A stretch of DNA of 5,106 bases from Acidobacteriaceae bacterium (GTDB lineage: Bacteria; Acidobacteriota; Terriglobia; Terriglobales; Acidobacteriaceae), in the NCBI GenBank assembly GCA_030040175.1, contig JASHUF010000353.1, positions 1 through 5,106 on the forward strand. Reading direction: 5' to 3'. Of the stretch, positions 1-5,106 are shown piece after piece. The translations under genes were made by a program, and so were the position numbers. The notes beneath the pieces were generated by a model. That model searched no databases. It had not been told where the DNA came from and was given only the letters and a program-made list of their open reading frames with translations. Position 1 is the stretch's first letter; every line of letters starts with the position of its first letter.

Positions 1-1
1 G

Positions 2-1708
<1,707 letters not shown>

Positions 1709-2004
1709 AACCGCGAGCGGCGGCGGGCAGGGTCAGTCCCGAGCCCATTTCCGGTCGATCGGTCAGAAGCGCCGGCGCCGCAATTCACCATTTTTCCTGG
1801 CATAGTTTTGCGTAGAATTTCGCTCTTTTGTGCGACAGTGGTTTCAAGGAAAGAACGAAAGCCTGTGTGGCCTCCTCGAACGGCCGGGGCGCGGCGGATG
1901 CCTGCGCTTCCGGCCGTTCGTCTTTTCCCGCGCCGTGCCGGCTTGTGCCGGAGCGTCCAAGGCCGGATTCGCAGCACCGGCGATGCTGCCGCGCGGCATC
2001 CTCT
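1709..2004. other. Convergent intergenic region between metH and the methyltransferase gene
   Basis: This 296-bp gap separates two genes that converge. It contains a GC-rich inverted repeat followed by T residues at 1877-1927 (listed separately). It also has a locally AT-richer patch at about 1781-1860 containing TAGAAT at 1813-1818. Short reading frames cross it on the plus strand, but they have no recognisable protein family, overlap one another in different frames and run into the antisense of the methyltransferase gene, so I do not call a gene. A 10-bp palindrome (GCGCCGGCGC, 1769-1778), another (GCCGCGCGGC, 1988-1997) and a 6-bp hairpin (GCAGCA/TGCTGC, 1971-1976 and 1984-1989) are expected at this base composition and carry no T-tract. 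Confidence 0.6.
1877..1927 (+). terminator. Probable intrinsic terminator downstream of metH
   Basis: A perfect 11-bp inverted repeat, CGAACGGCCGG at 1877-1887 and CCGGCCGTTCG at 1910-1920, is followed directly by TCTTTTC at 1921-1927. The 22-nt interval can close further through GCGC at 1889-1892 with GCGC at 1904-1907 plus G-U pairs, giving a long, near-continuous stem. The T residues lie only on the plus-strand side, so the signal fits termination of rightward transcription from metH, whose stop lies about 170 bp upstream. On the minus strand the hairpin is followed by AGGAGG, not T residues, so it is not a good terminator for the methyltransferase gene. The long distance from metH and the interrupted T-tract are the weak points. 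Confidence 0.55.
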
Positions 2005-2892
2005 TCAGTGTTTCACGGGTTCACGAAGGATCGGCTTGCGCGCCACGAAGAGCCCGTAGACGAAGTTGCCGGAACGAAACCCTGCGCGCAGGAAACGGAA
2101 TGCGTTCAGATACGTGGGAAACCCCATCCCGAGTTTGGCGGCAAGCGCCCATAAGCCCTTGTCGGCGATGAGGCTTAAGCCGACATCCCAGGTCTTCGCG
2201 CATTGTGGCGTCAAGTCCCGGCGATGCTCGATCGTGAAGCCGCTCGCGGCAAGATAGGATTCGTAGTCGTCCATGGTTTCGAGCTTGCAAAGCATGCCGC
2301 GCTCGATGGGAGCGATGTGTTTGCGCGTTTGCGCGGGGGAAAGCCCGGGCCTTTTGAACCAATCGGTGAACGCAAACACGCCGCCGGGTTTGAGGAACTG
2401 CGCCGCAAGAGAGAAAAACTTTTTGCGGTCGTAATAGTGGGAGATCGATTCAATCGACCAGAGGACGTCGAAGGGCTGCGCGAAATCCATGGCTTCGGCG
2501 TCCATCAAAAGAAACTCGGCATCTACCTTGGCTTCGGCCGCGGCTTTGCGCGCCATTTCTACCTGTGCCGGAGAAATGGTGATGCCGGTCGGCCGGACAT
2601 GGTGCTTCCGCGCCACATAAAGGCTGCTGGCGCCGATGCCGCAACCGATGTCGAGCACGCGCGCACCTTCCTCCATGTTCGCCAATCCGGCCAGATGCTC
2701 GACAAGCTGTTCCTGCGCCTCCTCCTTGGATTCATTCCCGCGAATCCAGTATCCATGGTGCAGGTGCTCGCCCCAGAAGGAGCGGTAGTAGGCAGTGATC
2801 ACGTCATAATGCGCCGCGATGCGCCGCTTGTCGTTGGGCCGGGAGACGGCGGACGAACCGCGAAGGCTGGACGAGCTCATAGATTCATCCAT
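2005..2892 (-). CDS. Class I SAM-dependent methyltransferase, tocopherol-methyltransferase-like, paired with type III PKS
   Basis: This 295-residue cytoplasmic protein has the Rossmann-type methyltransferase fold. Motif I is VLDIGCGIG at 79-87 (SAM-binding glycine loop), the strand-2 region is GITISPAQ at 103-110, the acidic residue after strand 3 is in LLMDAEAM at 128-135, motif IV is FDVLWSIESISHY at 141-153, and LKPGGVFAFTDW at 167-178 is the post-IV strand. The N-terminal YYRSFWGEHLHHGYW (35-49) and C-terminal GLFVARKP (280-287) resemble the gamma-tocopherol and sarcosine/dimethylglycine methyltransferase group, which acts on small molecules. Its start is 12 nt after the stop of the PKS gene on the same strand, which implies cotranscription and probably translational coupling. 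The inferred role is O- or C-methylation of the polyketide; the acceptor cannot be read from the sequence. The ATG at 2892 has only a weak upstream Shine-Dalgarno (TGAGATGA); an in-frame ATG at 2880 is an alternative and would shorten the protein by four residues. Confidence 0.88.
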   Translation of the reverse strand: MDESMSSSSLRGSSAVSRPNDKRRIAAHYDVITAYYRSFWGEHLHHGYWIRGNESKEEAQEQLVEHLAGLANMEEGARVLDIGCGIGASSLYVARKHHVRPTGITISPAQVEMARKAAAEAKVDAEFLLMDAEAMDFAQPFDVLWSIESISHYYDRKKFFSLAAQFLKPGGVFAFTDWFKRPGLSPAQTRKHIAPIERGMLCKLETMDDYESYLAASGFTIEHRRDLTPQCAKTWDVGLSLIADKGLWALAAKLGMGFPTYLNAFRFLRAGFRSGNFVYGLFVARKPILREPVKH

Positions 2893-2904
2893 GCGCTGGT
2901 CATC

Positions 2905-3975
2905 TCACGCGGCATGGAACAGCATCGTCTCCGCAGCCACGCCCGGGCCGAAAGACATGGCGCATCCCTGCTCACCCCGCCGTGCGCGCCGCATCATCTG
3001 CTGCAGGACGAACATGACGGTCGCGGAAGACATGTTGCCGAATCGGGCAAGAATCAGGCGGGAGTCGGCGAGGGCTTCCGGCTTTAGCCCCATGCCTTTT
3101 TCAACCGCGTCGAGAATCGTGCGTCCCCCGGGATGGACCGCCCATAGATCGATAGAAGCTGGATCGTTTCCGCGCGTAACCGCGCTGCCTGCGGCCTCAA
3201 GCGCGCGGCGAAGCTCGCCAGGAACCTGGCCGGAAAGGTGCATGTCAAAGCCAAGTTCGCGTATGCGCCAGGTGATCAACCGGCTGCTCCCGGGAATCTG
3301 CAGGGCAAGGAAGCTGTCTATGGCCAGTCCCTGCGGCCGTGCACTCACCAGGCTCGCCGCGCAGCCATCAGCGAAGAGCAGGAAAGACAGGAGCTGTTCC
3401 AGATTGGGGGTTTCCTGCATGTGCAGCGTGCAAAGCTCGAGATTGAGAATCAGAACCCGGGACCCCGGTTCCGACCGGATGATGTGATGGGCCGACTTCA
3501 GCGCATTGACCGCGGCGTAGCAGCCCATGAAGCCGATCATCGTCCGCTCGACTGACCGGTTGAGGCCGAGATGCTCGACAATGTCGAAGTCGAGGCCCGG
3601 CGCGTAGAGCCCCGTGCACGAAGTCACGATCACATGCGTAACGGCGCGGCGCTCCTCTTCGCTCACAGCCAGCTTATTCAGGGCGCAGCGCGCGAGTTGA
3701 GGAGCAAAGCGTTCGAACACCTCCATGCGCCGCGTCGTAGGCGGAAAATTTCCGGGCACATACAAGCCCTCTGCGTCGCTCCACGTGCCGTTGTTCGCGG
3801 CCACGGGCTCGAGCACAGAATACCGGTGCTCGATTTGAGACATGCGCACCATGCGGCGAAAAAGATTGCGCTCGGTCTCCCCGGGAAGAAGCGTCATGGC
3901 AATATCGACGAAGGCCCTGTGTACGTCGTGTGGCGGAACAGCCGTCGCGATCCGGTTGATATACGCGGTCGTCAT
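2905..3975 (-). CDS. Type III polyketide synthase (chalcone/stilbene synthase family)
   Basis: This 356-residue enzyme of the thiolase fold would load an acyl-CoA starter and extend it with malonyl-CoA, without an acyl carrier protein, then cyclise the chain. From the ATG at 3975 the catalytic triad is complete: Cys152 in GFMGCYAAVNA, His281 in WAVHPGGRTILDAVE, and Asn314 in RFGNMSSATVMFVL. Other family marks are FADGCAAS (201-208), the VPGEL segment (251-255) and the SFGPG loop (341-345), which is GFGPG in chalcone synthase. SCTG at 119-122 places Cys120 where chalcone synthase has Thr132, as in bacterial tetrahydroxynaphthalene synthase (Cys106), which suggests a non-chalcone product. Length is typical of bacterial members (about 350-390). 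A GTG at 4011 and an ATG at 3993 would extend the protein by 12 or 6 residues, but only the ATG at 3975 has a strong, well-spaced Shine-Dalgarno and a family-like N-terminus (YINRIATAVPPHDVH). The methyltransferase gene follows 12 nt downstream. The product could be an alkylresorcinol, alkylpyrone or small aromatic. Confidence 0.95.
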   Translation of the reverse strand: MTTAYINRIATAVPPHDVHRAFVDIAMTLLPGETERNLFRRMVRMSQIEHRYSVLEPVAANNGTWSDAEGLYVPGNFPPTTRRMEVFERFAPQLARCALNKLAVSEEERRAVTHVIVTSCTGLYAPGLDFDIVEHLGLNRSVERTMIGFMGCYAAVNALKSAHHIIRSEPGSRVLILNLELCTLHMQETPNLEQLLSFLLFADGCAASLVSARPQGLAIDSFLALQIPGSSRLITWRIRELGFDMHLSGQVPGELRRALEAAGSAVTRGNDPASIDLWAVHPGGRTILDAVEKGMGLKPEALADSRLILARFGNMSSATVMFVLQQMMRRARRGEQGCAMSFGPGVAAETMLFHAA

Positions 3976-3979
3976 AAGG

Positions 3980-3986
3980 CTCCTCC
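3980..3986 (-). promoter_or_regulatory. Shine-Dalgarno that fixes the PKS start at 3975
   Basis: On the minus strand the sequence reads GGGAGGAGCCTT directly before ATG at 3975. The GGAGG core lies 6 nt from the ATG, near-optimal spacing. The upstream alternatives (ATG at 3993, GTG at 4011) have no comparable site, and the Shine-Dalgarno itself would be inside the coding region if either of them were used. Confidence 0.8.
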
Positions 3987-4121
3987 CGGGCATGATGGTG
4001 CTCCCAGGCACAGCAGATGCGGAGGCGCGTCGTCAATTTGTAGTCTCTATGTTCCCTCTGGCACTGAAGCTGATCTCGCCTTTTTCGTCTCTGCCCTGCC
4101 GGCCCCGATTGAAAGGAATTA

Positions 4122-4135
4122 TCTCAATTTTGAGA
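4122..4135. promoter_or_regulatory. 14-bp palindrome in PKS upstream region, possible operator
   Basis: TCTCAA-TT-TTGAGA is a perfect 6-bp inverted repeat with a 2-bp centre, about 147 bp upstream of the PKS start and in the most AT-rich part of the spacer. Its size and position fit a binding site for a dimeric regulator, but no regulator gene is in the window and only one copy is seen. Chance occurrence is quite possible. Confidence 0.25.
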
Positions 4136-4274
4136 AGTTTCATGCTGCGGCGCGACAAATAAATGACAATCGCCCCGTCCACACGCCCGGCGAAAAGTTA
4201 CTGGTGCTCCCCGAGGGCGCGGAAAGACGGTGTGCTCGCGCTTTTGAATGGAGCAGCCGCTGAGAATCCCGCCT

Positions 4275-5106
4275 TCATCCGATGATCGCCATGGTCAGGT
4301 GATTGACCAAGAATGCGGCGCCGTAGGCGAGAGCGAGCATATAAACAAACTGCACCGCCGGCCACTTCCAGCTGTTGGTCTCGCGCTTGACCACAGCAAT
4401 GGTGGACGTGCACTGCATGGCGAAGGCGAAAAAGATCATCAGCGCCAGCGCGCCGCCGAGGGTCATGTCGTGATGGAGCGCGGTTTGCAGGCTGAGCGAC
4501 TGCGTGCTCGGATCGGCGCCGTAGAGTGTGCCCATGGTGCTCACCATCACCTCGCGGGCCAGCACGCTCGAGAGCAGCCCAATGCCGATTTTCCAGTTGA
4601 AGCCCAGCGGCGCGATGACCGGCTCAATGAAATGGCCGAGCCGCCCGATCAGGCTCGCGGCGAGCTCCGGCGCGGTGACGGTTCCCGCAGCCGAGTGCAC
4701 CAGCGGAACATGGGCGAGCACCCACAGCGCCAGAACCACGGAGACAATCACCGTGCCCGCGGTCCGCATGAAGATGCGCCCGCGGTCAATCAGGCGCAGA
4801 GCCAGCGAGCGCAGCGTGGGCATGCGGTACTGCGGCAGCTCCAGAATGAACGGGGTTTCGCTCGATTTGAGGATGGAGCTCTTGAGCAGCCGCGCGGTGG
4901 TGAACGCGGCCACAAAGCCGGCCGCATAGAGGCCCAGCATCACCAGCGTGCGCAGGCCGAGAACGCCGTGCAGGTAATAGAGGTTGGGAATGAAGGCGGC
5001 GATGAGCAGCAGGTAAACCGGCAGGCGCGCCGAGCAGGTCATGAAGGGCGTGACCAGGATGGTAGCCAGCCGGTCGCGCTTGTTCTCGATGGTGCGCGTG
5101 GCCATG
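4275..5106 (-). CDS. feoB: Ferrous iron transport protein B, C-terminal membrane part (partial, 5' end outside window)
   Basis: FeoB is the inner-membrane Fe(II) permease with an N-terminal G-protein domain; only the C-terminal 276 or so residues are in the window. The first visible residues, MATRTIENKRDRLATIL, are an internal FeoB stretch that normally follows a conserved Gly-rich turn, so the ATG at 5105 is not the start. Visible landmarks are the first gate motif PFMTCSARLPVY (20-31, Cys24), ETPFILELPQYRMPTL (83-98), the second gate region with GLLSSVLAREVMVSTM (176-191), and CTSTIAVVKRETNSWKW (232-248) near the end. Hydrophobic segments lie at about 27-45, 52-72, 115-136, 216-232 and 252-270. 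The TGA at 4275-4277 gives a normal family C-terminus with no frameshift. No feoA or feoC is seen downstream; the next codirectional gene is the PKS, 299 bp away, so a functional link to iron is not shown. Confidence 0.96.
   Translation of the reverse strand, partial: MATRTIENKRDRLATILVTPFMTCSARLPVYLLLIAAFIPNLYYLHGVLGLRTLVMLGLYAAGFVAAFTTARLLKSSILKSSETPFILELPQYRMPTLRSLALRLIDRGRIFMRTAGTVIVSVVLALWVLAHVPLVHSAAGTVTAPELAASLIGRLGHFIEPVIAPLGFNWKIGIGLLSSVLAREVMVSTMGTLYGADPSTQSLSLQTALHHDMTLGGALALMIFFAFAMQCTSTIAVVKRETNSWKWPAVQFVYMLALAYGAAFLVNHLTMAIIG

Larger units (their letters stand above)
3976..4274. other. Spacer between feoB and the PKS gene; probable PKS leader/promoter region
   Basis: This 299-bp gap is AT-richer than the surrounding genes, mainly between 4030 and 4200, which is usual for a promoter region. 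On the minus strand it has several TTGACA-like hexamers (TTGTCA at about 4166-4171, TTGAGA at 4122-4127, TTGACG at about 4031-4036), but none has a good -10 partner at 16-18 bp, so I do not place a promoter. It contains the 14-bp palindrome listed separately. No convincing intrinsic terminator follows the feoB stop: TGCTCC/GGAGCA arms at 4205-4210 and 4251-4256 could pair across a long loop but have no T-tract. Read-through from feoB into the PKS gene is therefore possible. Confidence 0.5.

Noticed and set aside
1808..2171. Overlapping plus-strand frames in and beyond the convergent intergenic gap
   Set aside because: Three mutually overlapping frames, all crossing the terminator-like hairpin and running antisense to the methyltransferase 3' end, with no recognisable product.
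2203..3087. Long plus-strand open frame of 294 codons antisense to the methyltransferase and PKS
   Set aside because: It is antisense to two genes with clear family motifs, has no recognisable domain, and long antisense frames are expected at high GC.
4098..4135. Possible Fur box near the palindrome upstream of the PKS (TGAGATAATTCC on the minus strand)
   Set aside because: It does not fit the Fur 7-1-7 consensus beyond a few A/T positions, so an iron-regulated operator cannot be claimed.
3571..4263. Plus-strand open frame of 230 codons antisense to the PKS and running through the spacer
   Set aside because: No family motif; most of it mirrors the PKS coding sequence, and its tail in the spacer has no independent support.

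Overview
The window is GC-rich, densely coding bacterial chromosome. It holds two genes cut by the window edges (the C-terminal half of metH on the left, the C-terminal part of feoB on the right) and two complete genes between them: a type III polyketide synthase and a class I SAM-dependent methyltransferase. The protein sequences suggest a Gram-negative-type bacterium with high GC content. From memory, the FeoB and PKS sequence style fits Acidobacteriota (Terriglobia) or a proteobacterium. This is inference; no rRNA or other phylogenetic marker is present.

Layout: positions 1-1708 (+) are cobalamin-dependent methionine synthase, from the cap/B12 domain to the reactivation domain. Positions 1709-2004 are a convergent intergenic region with a strong GC hairpin followed by a short T-tract (1877-1927), oriented to terminate metH. 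Positions 2005-2892 (-) are the methyltransferase. Positions 2905-3975 (-) are the type III PKS, with the start chosen at an ATG that has a GGAGGAG Shine-Dalgarno. Positions 3976-4274 are a relatively AT-rich spacer with a small palindrome, probably the PKS leader or promoter region. Positions 4275-5106 (-) are the end of FeoB, the ferrous iron permease.

How the genes work together: the PKS and methyltransferase are on one strand, 12 nt apart, and almost certainly form a two-gene biosynthetic unit. The PKS would condense malonyl-CoA onto an acyl-CoA starter to give a resorcinol, pyrone or similar aromatic product, and the methyltransferase would methylate it. The product cannot be read from the sequence. 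MetH regenerates methionine, the precursor of SAM, but it is on the opposite strand with its own terminator, so a regulatory link to the PKS unit is not indicated. FeoB is codirectional with the PKS but separated from it by about 300 bp. The PKS-methyltransferase pair is the most interesting content; nothing here points to a mobile element, CRISPR array or RNA gene of a known class.
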